Shown here in pieces: positions 22,531 to 29,026 of a stretch of 31,124 nucleotides of DNA. The stretch's first letter is position 1. Each line of letters begins with the position of its first letter. This stretch comes from Chitinophaga pinensis (lineage in GTDB: Bacteria; Bacteroidota; Bacteroidia; AKYH767-A; OLB10): the NCBI GenBank assembly GCA_945872015.1, contig CAMBYJ010000002.1, forward strand, positions 1 through 31,124, written 5' to 3'. The position numbers and the translations under genes were made by a program. The notes beneath the pieces were generated by a model. It saw nothing but the letters and a program-made list of their open reading frames with translations, made no database searches and was not told the origin of the DNA.

Positions 22531-23136
22531 ATGGCAAGATATATTGGCCCCAAAACCAGAATAAGTAGAAAGTTCCGTGAGCCTATTTACGGTCCTGATA
22601 AAAACTTCGATAAGCGTAGCTATCCTCCAGGACAACATGGACAAAATAAGAAGCGTGCAAAGGTTTCTGAATATGCTGTTCAGTTAATGGAGAAGCAAAA
22701 AGTAAAATACATGTACGGTATTCTTGAGCGTCAATTCGCTAAGATTTTTGATCGTGCTTCAAGAATGGATGGTATCACAGGTGAAAACTTATTAAAACTA
22801 GTTGAATCACGTTTAGATAATGTTGTTTATCGTCTAGGATTAGCTCCTACTCGTTCTGCAGCTCGTCAATTAGTAGGTCATCGTCATATTACAGTTAATG
22901 GTGAATTAGTTAATATCCCTTCTTACATTTTACGTGCAGGTGATGTTGTAGCAGTTCGTGAGAAATCGAAATCTGTATCAACAATATCAGAAGCAGTTGC
23001 ATCGAGAACAAACAAATATGCTTGGCTTGAGTGGGACGGAAGTAAAATGGCAGGCAAGTTCTTAAATGCTCCTGCTCGTGAAGAGATCACTGAAAATATT
23101 AAAGAACAATTGATCGTCGAGTTGTACTCTAAGTAA
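22531..23136 (+). CDS. rpsD: 30S ribosomal protein uS4
   Basis: The 201-residue protein starts MARYIGPKTRISRKFREPIYG and carries the S4 domain RLDNVVYRLGLAPTRSAARQLVGHRHITVNG followed by VNIPSYILRAGDVVAVREKSK. uS4 starts 30S assembly and shapes the mRNA entry channel. In E. coli it represses the alpha operon by binding a pseudoknot upstream of rpsM. I did not recognise such a pseudoknot here. Confidence 0.98.
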   Translation: MARYIGPKTRISRKFREPIYGPDKNFDKRSYPPGQHGQNKKRAKVSEYAVQLMEKQKVKYMYGILERQFAKIFDRASRMDGITGENLLKLVESRLDNVVYRLGLAPTRSAARQLVGHRHITVNGELVNIPSYILRAGDVVAVREKSKSVSTISEAVASRTNKYAWLEWDGSKMAGKFLNAPAREEITENIKEQLIVELYSK

Positions 23137-23198
23137 TCTTGAAAATCGATTATCCCTTTAATTAAAATTAACCAACCAAAAAAAATAAATATAAAACC

Positions 23199-24191
23199 AT
23201 GGCAATATTAGCCTTTCAACAACCAGACAAAGTGATTATGAATCATGCTACCGAAACTTTCGGTCAGTTTGAGTTCCGTCCTTTGGAGCCTGGATACGGT
23301 ATTACAGTTGGCAACGCTTTGCGTAGAATATTATTAAGCTCACTTGAAGGGTATGCTATCACTTCTGTGAGATTAGGAGGAGTTGATCATGAGTTTTCTA
23401 CAATCAAAGGTGTTATTGAAGATATGACGGAAATTATCCTGAACTTAAAACAAGTTCGATTTAAGCGTCAGATTGAAGGAACAGATTCTGAGAAAGTTCA
23501 TGTAACAGTTGGTGGAAAAGATACATTTACTGCTGGTGATATAGCAAAACATACAACAGCATTCCAAGTATTAAATCCTGAGTTCGTGATTTGTAACATG
23601 GAAACTAGTGTAAAACTAGAGTTAGATATTACAATCGAAAAAGGTAGAGGTTATATTCCATCTGAAGAGAACAGAACTAGCACAGCTCCAATTGGAACAA
23701 TCTTCTTAGATGCTATTTACACACCAATCCGTAATGTAAAATATTTCATTGAAAACTTCCGTGTTGAGCAAAAGACCGATTATGAGAAGTTAGTACTTGA
23801 AATCACAACTGATGGTTCAATTCATCCTAAAGATGCTTTGAAAGAAGCTGCTGAAATCTTGATTCATCACTTCATGTTATTCTCTGATGAGAAGATTACA
23901 TTGGAGTCTAAGCCTAAGCAACCAGCTGAAGAATTAGATGAAGCTACGTTACATATGCGTCAGTTATTAAAAACTAAATTAGTGGATATGGATTTAAGCG
24001 TTCGTGCATTAAATTGCTTGAAGGCTGCTGATGTTGACACATTAGGTGATTTAGTTAGTTATTCAAAAGCTGACTTATTAAAATTCAGAAACTTTGGTAA
24101 GAAGTCTTTAACAGAGTTAGAAGAACTAGTAAGAAGTAAAAATTTAAACTTTGGTATGAACGTATCGAAGTATATGTTAGATAAAGATTGA
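23199..24191 (+). CDS. rpoA: RNA polymerase subunit alpha
   Basis: The 330-residue protein has the N-terminal assembly domain (FGQFEFRPLEPGYGITVGNALRRILLSSLEG, then a VEDMTEIILNLK-type segment) up to about residue 235, a linker, and the C-terminal DNA/activator-binding domain with DLSVRALNCLKAADVDTLGDLVSYSKADLLKFRNFGKKSLTELEE. The leader is 62 bases and strongly A-rich (ccaaaaaaaataaatataaaacc), the typical Bacteroidota initiation context. Its place between rpsD and rplQ couples polymerase and ribosome supply. Confidence 0.98.
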   Translation: MAILAFQQPDKVIMNHATETFGQFEFRPLEPGYGITVGNALRRILLSSLEGYAITSVRLGGVDHEFSTIKGVIEDMTEIILNLKQVRFKRQIEGTDSEKVHVTVGGKDTFTAGDIAKHTTAFQVLNPEFVICNMETSVKLELDITIEKGRGYIPSEENRTSTAPIGTIFLDAIYTPIRNVKYFIENFRVEQKTDYEKLVLEITTDGSIHPKDALKEAAEILIHHFMLFSDEKITLESKPKQPAEELDEATLHMRQLLKTKLVDMDLSVRALNCLKAADVDTLGDLVSYSKADLLKFRNFGKKSLTELEELVRSKNLNFGMNVSKYMLDKD

Positions 24192-24244
24192 TTATTAATA
24201 CATCAGTCGTAATAAGTTAAAAATTAAAGTAATTATATTATAAA

Positions 24245-24727
24245 ATGCGTCACGGTAAGAAAAATAACCATTTGGGCCGTAAAGAAGGGCATCGCTACGC
24301 GTTGCTTAGTAACTTGGCTGTATCATTAATTACGCATAAGCGTATCTTTACAACAGTTGCCAAAGCAAAAGCGCTTCGTGTTTTTGTTGAGCCTATCATC
24401 ACTAAATCAAAAACAGATTCAACTCACTCTCGCCGTACGGTGTTTGCTGATTTGCAAAATAAAGAAGCTGTTACTGAATTATTCAGAGCAGTTGCTACTA
24501 AAATTGCTGATCGTCCGGGTGGATATACACGTATCATCAAAATTGGTAACAGACCTGGTGATGCTGCGGAAATGGCAATGATTGAGTTGGTTGATTTCAA
24601 TGACAATTTATTGAAAGATAAAGGTGCTAAGAAAGCTACTAAAACACGTCGTCGTGGAGGTGCTACTAAGAAAGCTACAACAGCTAAAGCTGATAATGCA
24701 GCTGAAGGAACAGCATCAGAAGAATAA
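24245..24727 (+). CDS. rplQ: 50S ribosomal protein bL17
   Basis: The 160-residue protein starts MRHGKKNNHLGRKEGHRYALLSNLAVSLITHKRIFTT and has RPGGYTRIIKIGNRPGDAAEMAMIELVDFN. After about residue 125 there is a Lys/Ala/Thr-rich low-complexity tail ending EGTASEE, longer than in E. coli bL17 and common in this phylum. It is the last gene of the supercluster and is followed 19 bases later by a strong terminator. Confidence 0.98.
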   Translation: MRHGKKNNHLGRKEGHRYALLSNLAVSLITHKRIFTTVAKAKALRVFVEPIITKSKTDSTHSRRTVFADLQNKEAVTELFRAVATKIADRPGGYTRIIKIGNRPGDAAEMAMIELVDFNDNLLKDKGAKKATKTRRRGGATKKATTAKADNAAEGTASEE

Positions 24728-24746
24728 GTTTATTTAAATAAAAGAT

Positions 24747-24781
24747 AAGTGGGTTATTGTTTAGCAGTAACCCACTTTTTT
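24747..24781 (+). terminator. Terminator of the ribosomal supercluster
   Basis: AAGTGGGTTA (24747-24756) pairs perfectly with TAACCCACTT (24768-24777) around an 11-base loop and runs into six T (24776-24781). It lies 19 bases after the rplQ stop and is a good intrinsic terminator. Confidence 0.88.
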
Positions 24782-24800
24782 ATTGCCTAATTGCCCTAAT

Positions 24801-24835
24801 AAAAAAGCCCTGAATATTCAGGGCTTTCATTTTTT
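24801..24835 (-). terminator. Terminator of efp, probably bidirectional
   Basis: GCCCTGAAT|ATTCAGGGC (24807-24824) is a perfect palindrome with A-runs on the left and T-runs on the right, so both strands read stem plus T-run. It follows the efp stop (24849) on the - strand and backs up the supercluster terminator on the + strand. Confidence 0.85.
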
Positions 24836-24848
24836 GAATCGGTTTATA

Positions 24849-25409
24849 TTATTTTACACGCTCAACATAAGAACCTGTGCGAGTGTCAATCTTGATTTTT
24901 TCTCCTTCACCAACAAATAATGGTACGTTAACGATTGCACCATTTTCCATAGTTGCAGGCTTTAGCGTGTTTGTTGCAGTGTCACCTTTAACCCCAGGTT
25001 CGCAATAGGTAATCACCATTTCAACGAATGTTGGAGCTTCTGCAAGAATTGGCATTTCACTTTCAAAAGAAACTTTAACTTCCATTCCTTCTTTTAAAAA
25101 CTTCAATGCATCTCCGAACAACGAATCAGGGATTGGAATTTGTTCAAAGTTCTCTTTGTCCATACAAACTAAAAATTCTCCATCGTTATAAAGATATTCC
25201 ATCATCTTATATTCAACACGTGCAATATCTACTTCTTCACCAGAGCGAAAGCGGTTTTCTAGAATTTTTCCATTTCGGATATTACGCATTTTACCTTGAT
25301 AGAAAGCGCGTAAGTTTCCTGGTGTTCTGTGTTGCCATTCAGTTACCACACATAACTCACCGTTTATTCTTAATACTGTTCCTACATGAACATCACTAGT
25401 TGTAGCCAT
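24849..25409 (-). CDS. efp: Elongation factor P
   Basis: The 186-residue, three-domain protein starts MATTSDVHVGTVLRINGELC (KOW-like domain I) and ends with the conserved GDTATNTLKPATMENGAIVNVPLFVGEGEKIKIDTRTGSYVERV. EF-P enters the ribosome beside the P site to relieve stalling at consecutive prolines. The tip of the domain I loop is TPGNLRAF: Asn32 stands where E. coli has the beta-lysylated Lys34 (PGKGQAF), and Arg34 lies two residues on. Lysine-based modification at the tip is therefore excluded. It follows rplI by 57 bases, with a hairpin between and no recognisable promoter. Confidence 0.97.
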   Translation of the reverse strand: MATTSDVHVGTVLRINGELCVVTEWQHRTPGNLRAFYQGKMRNIRNGKILENRFRSGEEVDIARVEYKMMEYLYNDGEFLVCMDKENFEQIPIPDSLFGDALKFLKEGMEVKVSFESEMPILAEAPTFVEMVITYCEPGVKGDTATNTLKPATMENGAIVNVPLFVGEGEKIKIDTRTGSYVERVK

Positions 25410-25417
25410 TTTGATTT

Positions 25418-25451
25418 AAATTAAAGAAGGCAGAGTGGTAGCTCTGCCTTC
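25418..25451 (-). terminator. Intercistronic hairpin between rplI and efp
   Basis: GAAGGCAGAG (25426-25435) and CTCTGCCTTC (25442-25451) form a perfect 10-bp stem with a six-base loop. On the - strand it is followed by TTTAATTT and preceded by an eight-A run; on the + strand it is followed by TTTTTTTT. It looks like a terminator or attenuator, but efp starts only 16 bases further on. Confidence 0.6.
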
Positions 25452-25466
25452 GGTTTTTTTTAACGA

Positions 25467-25913
25467 TTAACCTTCTACTACTTCGAAGTTTAATTTTGCT
25501 TTGATATCTCTGTGAACATTGATTTCAGCAACATATGCTCCAGTCTTTTTAATGTGATCTGTAGGCATTGTGATTTGCTTCTTGTCAATTTCATAACCCA
25601 TTGCAGTAAGTTTATCTACTAACTGTTGAGATGTGATAGAACCAAATAATTTACCGTTTTCGCCAACTTTAGCTCCAACAGATAATGTTACGCTTTCTAA
25701 TTTAGCAACTAATGCATCAGCATCCATACGCAATTTGTTAATCTTGTGCGCACGTTGTTTTACTGTTTCAGCATTAATTTTTTTGTTGCTTTCATTTGCA
25801 ATTACTGCGAATCCACGTGGGATAAGGTAATTCAATCCATAACCATTACGAACTTTCACGATTTCATCTGCGAAGCCCAGGTTTTTGATGTCTTGTTTTA
25901 AAATTACTTCCAT
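25467..25913 (-). CDS. rplI: 50S ribosomal protein bL9
   Basis: The 148-residue protein starts MEVILKQDIKNLGFADEIVKVRNGYGLNYLIPRGFAV, the bL9 N-domain that binds 23S rRNA at the L1 stalk base. A long connecting helix and a C-terminal domain (KLFGSITSQQLVDKL through INVHRDIKAKLNFEVV) follow. bL9 reaches over neighbouring ribosomes and limits frameshifting in other bacteria. It is the third gene of rpsF-rpsR-rplI and has a strong SD sequence overlapping the rpsR stop, unlike the other genes here. Confidence 0.97.
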   Translation of the reverse strand: MEVILKQDIKNLGFADEIVKVRNGYGLNYLIPRGFAVIANESNKKINAETVKQRAHKINKLRMDADALVAKLESVTLSVGAKVGENGKLFGSITSQQLVDKLTAMGYEIDKKQITMPTDHIKKTGAYVAEINVHRDIKAKLNFEVVEG

Positions 25914-25919
25914 GCTATT

Positions 25920-25932
25920 GTCCTCCTCCTTA
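25920..25932 (-). promoter_or_regulatory. rplI: Extended Shine-Dalgarno sequence before rplI
   Basis: On the - strand the junction reads TAAGGAGGAGGAC, then AATAGC and ATG. The stop codon of rpsR is the TAA. TAAGGAGG is an eight-base perfect match to the 16S rRNA 3' end, and a second AGGAGGA register lies seven bases before the ATG. Most other starts in the window lack any SD sequence. Confidence 0.8.
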
Positions 25933-26205
25933 TTTTAATAAATCTGTTACATAAGGCATCAATGCTAGATGACGAGCACGAGCGATTGCCTGTCCAACTT
26001 TACGTTGGTACTTTAATGATGTTCCCGTTAAACGACGAGGAAGAATTTTTCCTTGCTCATTAACGAACTTGGTTAAGAAAGTAGCATCTTTATAATCGAT
26101 GTACTTAATTCCAATTTTCTTGAAACGGCAGTATTTCTTTTTGTTTACCTCTACTGCCGGTGGATTGAGGTAACGGATTTCTCCATTTACGTGTGTAGTT
26201 GCCAT
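25930..26205 (-). CDS. rpsR: 30S ribosomal protein bS18
   Basis: The 91-residue protein has YCRFKKIGIKYIDYKDATFLTKFVNEQGKILPRRLTGTSLKYQRKVGQAIARARHLALMPYV, the full bS18 core, with a phylum-type N-terminal extension (MATTHVNGEIRYLNPPAVEV). bS18 pairs with bS6 on the 30S platform. In Bacteroidota bS21, bS18 and bS6 are known to hold the 16S 3' tail and block SD pairing. It starts 15 bases after rpsF. Confidence 0.97.
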   Translation of the reverse strand: MATTHVNGEIRYLNPPAVEVNKKKYCRFKKIGIKYIDYKDATFLTKFVNEQGKILPRRLTGTSLKYQRKVGQAIARARHLALMPYVTDLLK

Positions 26206-26220
26206 GTTCGGTTTCGAGTT

Positions 26221-26580
26221 TTAAGATACTGATTCTTCTTGTTTTTTCTGAGATGCATTCTTGCGTTTGCGCTCGTTGTACGCGATTGCGTGTTTGTCAA
26301 GAGCAATTGTTAGGAATCGCATGATGCGCTCATCTCTTTTGTATTCAACTTCCATTTTAGCGATCAATGTTGGATCAGCTTGGAATTCGAATAAGAAGTA
26401 AAAGCCTGTGCTTTTCTTCTGGATAGGATAGGCCAGCTTGCGTAATCCCCAATTGTTCTCATGAACAATTACGGCTCCGTTATCGGAGAGGAATTTACGA
26501 TACTTTGCAACCGCTTCATCAACCTGCTCTTGTAAAAGAACTGGAGTAAGAACGATTACAGTTTCATACTGCTTGGTCAT
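26221..26580 (-). CDS. rpsF: 30S ribosomal protein bS6
   Basis: The 119-residue ferredoxin-like protein starts MTKQYETVIVLTPVLLQEQVDEAVAKYRKFL and has NNWGLRKLAYPIQKKSTGFYFLFEF, typical of bS6, followed by a basic C-terminal tail. It forms a heterodimer with bS18. It is the first gene of the - strand operon, with a leader of about 50 bases from the predicted start. No ssb or priB gene lies between rpsF and rpsR. Confidence 0.97.
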   Translation of the reverse strand: MTKQYETVIVLTPVLLQEQVDEAVAKYRKFLSDNGAVIVHENNWGLRKLAYPIQKKSTGFYFLFEFQADPTLIAKMEVEYKRDERIMRFLTIALDKHAIAYNERKRKNASQKKQEESVS

Positions 26581-26614
26581 TTTTTTTGTTTGTTAAATTA
26601 ATTAAATTGAATTA

Positions 26615-26630
26615 TCCCCATTTTTAGGGA
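26615..26630 (-). promoter_or_regulatory. 5'-terminal leader hairpin of the rpsF transcript
   Basis: On the - strand TCCC and GGGA pair around an A-rich loop of eight bases, beginning three bases after the -7 element. It matches the placement of the C/G-stem hairpin after the rpsL promoter. The CCG just before it could be relevant to an S6:S18-type leader, but I cannot fold a convincing match to that motif. Confidence 0.4.
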
Positions 26631-26633
26631 CGG

Positions 26634-26664
26634 CAAAGATAAGGCTTAAACTATTAAAATCAAA
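26634..26664 (-). promoter_or_regulatory. Bacteroidota-type promoter for rpsF-rpsR-rplI-efp
   Basis: On the - strand TTTG (26664-26661) is followed by a 19-base spacer and TATCTTTG (26641-26634), an exact match to the Bacteroidota consensus and the same -7 element and spacing as the rpsL promoter. An 11-base direct repeat lies around the -33 element. Confidence 0.82.
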
Positions 26665-26679
26665 CAAGAACTATTAAAA
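26649..26679. repeat. 11-bp direct repeat at the rpsF promoter
   Basis: AACTATTAAAA occurs at 26649-26659 and 26669-26679, exactly 20 bases apart, with the -33 element between the copies. Two helical turns of spacing suggests a possible protein-binding site, but the sequence is AT-rich and chance is not excluded. Confidence 0.4.
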
Positions 26680-26691
26680 ATATCCTGTTTT

Positions 26692-27924
26692 TTACTCGTA
26701 GCGCAAGGCCTCTATTGGGTCAAGTTTTGAAGCTCTTATTGCTGGATATAATCCACTCATAATTCCAACAATAAAACACAGCGTAAATCCCATTATCATC
26801 CAGCCCCAGGGGATAATAACTCCTGCTCCGGTTGCGAATGCTACCAAATTTCCAATCAAAATACCTAGTAAAACACCTAATAACCCTCCAATCTGACAAA
26901 TAACAATTGCTTCTGTTAAAAATTGTCGTCGGATATTCTCTGCTGTTGCTCCAAGCGATTTTCTTATGCCAATTTCGCGTGTTCTTTCGGTAACAGATAC
27001 AAGCATAATATTCATCAATCCAATCGCAGCTCCTAAAAGTGTAATTACCCCAATAAAAATAGCTGCTGCCCTTAGGTAAATCAAGTTGTCAAAAAGCGCC
27101 TTCGATAAGCTATCACTTTGCGATAATCCAAAGCTATCAGGATTTCCTAATTGGTCCTTTCGGATGGTTCGCATCAGACCAGTAGCCTGCCCATTTATCA
27201 TTTGCAAATCACTAACGGAGTTTGCTTTTATTGTAATTGAATAGGATGTTCTATTTGACAAGTAATTCATTTTAGCATTTAAAATTGGAATAGCTACCAT
27301 TTTATCGCCTCCAAACCCCATACTACTTCCTTTTTCTAAAAGACTACCGATAACTCGATATTGTTTGCTGCCAATATAAACCAACTTATCTACGGGTGAT
27401 TGATTTAGAAATAACTTATCTGTGATTTCTTTTCCAAGCAAACAAACGTTCGCACCCATATCCAGATCTTGTTTGTTAAAATTTCTTCCCGATTTTATTT
27501 GATATCCCAATACCTCAAAGTAGTTTTCATCAACTCCCATCACTAAAATATTGGGGTTCGTTTTCTTTGATTCATAACGGACACTTCCAACAGGAGTAAC
27601 GGATACCGACAATGATACAATGCCGGGCGAATCAAAATGATCTTTAAAATAGGTTGCCTGATAAAAATTAATAGGAGGGAACACATTCCTTTTTCCAGGT
27701 CCATGCCCCATTCGGATAGAGGAGGAAACATTTCGGATGGTGACAGAATTACTACCCATCATTGAAAAGCTATTATTCAAAGAATACTTTACAGCATCTA
27801 TAGCGGTTAATGTCCCAACCAATGCCATAATGCCTAACGCAATAATAAAAATCGTAAGTGAGGCTCTCAACTTTTGACTTTTGATGGCCTGTAACGATAT
27901 GGATAAGTTTTCCTTTGTAGTCAC
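26692..27924 (-). CDS. MacB/FtsX-type ABC transporter permease
   Basis: The 410-residue protein has one N-terminal membrane helix (about 20-42), a periplasmic MacB-like core domain (about 45-280), and three C-terminal helices of the FtsX domain. Between the first two of these lies the coupling segment ERTREIGIRKSLGATAENIRRQFLTEA, and the end SGLYPAIRASKLDPIEALRYE is typical. Such permeases work with a LolD/MacB ATPase and mechanically drive export of peptides, drugs or lipoproteins; the ATPase is not in this window. The start is GTG, because an in-frame TGA lies two codons upstream. No terminator is obvious between its end and the rpsF promoter. Confidence 0.9.
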   Translation of the reverse strand: MTTKENLSISLQAIKSQKLRASLTIFIIALGIMALVGTLTAIDAVKYSLNNSFSMMGSNSVTIRNVSSSIRMGHGPGKRNVFPPINFYQATYFKDHFDSPGIVSLSVSVTPVGSVRYESKKTNPNILVMGVDENYFEVLGYQIKSGRNFNKQDLDMGANVCLLGKEITDKLFLNQSPVDKLVYIGSKQYRVIGSLLEKGSSMGFGGDKMVAIPILNAKMNYLSNRTSYSITIKANSVSDLQMINGQATGLMRTIRKDQLGNPDSFGLSQSDSLSKALFDNLIYLRAAAIFIGVITLLGAAIGLMNIMLVSVTERTREIGIRKSLGATAENIRRQFLTEAIVICQIGGLLGVLLGILIGNLVAFATGAGVIIPWGWMIMGFTLCFIVGIMSGLYPAIRASKLDPIEALRYE

Positions 27925-27988
27925 TTGTCAAAAGTACATATGATTGTTGGACATCGCCTAATAAAACATAAATGTTTTTCATTTTTCC

Positions 27989-28020
27989 TTTGCTTTTTGG
28001 CCGTGTAGTGCGTATACTTG
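27989..28020 (+). promoter_or_regulatory. Candidate promoter of the small Cys/Lys-rich gene
   Basis: TTTG (27989-27992), a 20-base spacer and TATACTTG (28013-28020) fit the Bacteroidota consensus with one mismatch. A leader of about 15 bases follows, with no 5' hairpin, unlike the two ribosomal promoters. Confidence 0.55.
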
Positions 28021-28039
28021 CATAACAAAATATAATAAC

Positions 28040-28291
28040 ATGAAAAAAATAGCATTTTTAATCGCATTCTTCACGTTGACATCTGTTGCATTTGCAAATG
28101 CACAATCAACTGAAAAATTATCTCAGCAAAATCCTGAGAAGAAAGAAAAAACATGTGACAAGAAATCTGATAAGTCATGCTGCTCTAAAAAAGAAGCAAG
28201 CACAACTTCTAAGTCTTGTAACAAAGATGGTGAAAAAGCAGAAGTGAAAGCTTGTTGCAAAAAAGACCACGAAACGACAGAAAAGAAATAA
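28040..28291 (+). CDS. Small exported lysine- and cysteine-rich protein
   Basis: The 83-residue product has a clear Sec signal peptide (KKIAFLIAFFTLTSVAFANA, cleavage near residue 21). The mature part, about 62 residues, is very rich in Lys, Glu and Ser, and has six Cys at 39, 47, 48, 60, 72 and 73, giving C-x7-CC-x11-C-x11-CC, plus one His. There are no other hydrophobic segments and little sign of a hydrophobic core. I recognise no family. Metal binding or disulfide-linked structure in the periplasm is plausible but is inference. A fitting promoter upstream and a strong terminator directly after the stop support a real single-gene unit. It lies between divergent and convergent neighbours. 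Confidence 0.75.
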   Translation: MKKIAFLIAFFTLTSVAFANAQSTEKLSQQNPEKKEKTCDKKSDKSCCSKKEASTTSKSCNKDGEKAEVKACCKKDHETTEKK

Positions 28292-28325
28292 AAAAAGCCC
28301 CGAAATTTTCGGGGCTTTTTTTTAT
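28292..28325. terminator. Bidirectional terminator between small gene and HAD gene
   Basis: GCCCCGAAA (28297-28305) pairs with TTTCGGGGC (28307-28315), flanked by an A-run before and a run of T after. It serves the + strand small gene (stop at 28291) and the - strand operon that ends at 28322. Confidence 0.88.
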
Positions 28326-29026
28326 TGTAGAATATTTTTTATCTGATTCAAAGAATTTACGGTAATGTAGTTTTCATCAATTGTATCCAACTTACTTTCT
28401 GGAGATAAGTAAATAGCTTTCATTCCTGCGCCGATGGCACCGTGAATATCAGCTTCCAATGAATCTCCAATCATCAAACAGTTTTCTGCTATACTTGCTC
28501 CGCTTTTATTCATTGCATATTTGAAAATATCGGGGTTCGGTTTATTAAATCCAACTTCTTCAGAAATAAATATATGCTCAAAATATTTTCTTAATCCCGA
28601 CTCCTCCATTTTAATGTATTGTACTTCTTTAAATCCGTTGGTGATAATTGAAAGAGTATAACGGCTTTTAACAGTATCCATTAATTCGATGGCGCCTTCA
28701 ATAAGATTTTTCTTTAACGGCGTACGACTAACAAAATGACTAGCAAAAAATTCATTGATGGCATTATCGAAAATTTTTAATTCTTCAAGTGTGAACTTAA
28801 ATCGATTTACTCTGACTTCTTCTTTCGTTACTTCATGCTTTGCATATTTTTTCCATAAAACATCATTATGCTTCTGATAGGTTTTGTGAAACAAGTCAAA
28901 TGAAACATTAAAGTCTTCTTGAATTTTAATTTCGTGATGTATTTCTTTTAAAGATTCTTTGGCGTTCTTATCAGTATCCCATAATGTATGGTCTAAGTCG
29001 AAGAAAATATGAGTGATGTTTTTCAT
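28322..29026 (-). CDS. YjjG-like HAD-family (pyrimidine) nucleotidase
   Basis: The 234-residue protein carries all HAD motifs: FFDLDHTLWD with nucleophile Asp10 and Asp12, ITNG (128-131), Lys162 in NKPNPDIF, and GDSLEADIHG with Asp188 and Asp193. A helical cap lies between motifs I and II. Overall it resembles YjjG, a house-cleaning 5'-nucleotidase acting on non-canonical pyrimidine monophosphates; other HAD substrates cannot be excluded. Its ATG overlaps the upstream stop as ATGA. Being in the same run as uracil phosphoribosyltransferase fits a pyrimidine role. It is the last gene of the run, and its 3' end reaches the shared terminator. Confidence 0.88.
   Translation of the reverse strand: MKNITHIFFDLDHTLWDTDKNAKESLKEIHHEIKIQEDFNVSFDLFHKTYQKHNDVLWKKYAKHEVTKEEVRVNRFKFTLEELKIFDNAINEFFASHFVSRTPLKKNLIEGAIELMDTVKSRYTLSIITNGFKEVQYIKMEESGLRKYFEHIFISEEVGFNKPNPDIFKYAMNKSGASIAENCLMIGDSLEADIHGAIGAGMKAIYLSPESKLDTIDENYITVNSLNQIKNILQ

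Noticed and set aside
25106..25399. + strand ORF opposite efp
   Set aside because: It is entirely antisense to efp with a composition typical of a reverse-frame shadow.
26600..26640. S6:S18-type ribosomal leader motif at rpsF
   Set aside because: A CCG and a short stem are present in the leader, but I could not form the full conserved structure by eye. A covariance-model search would be decisive.
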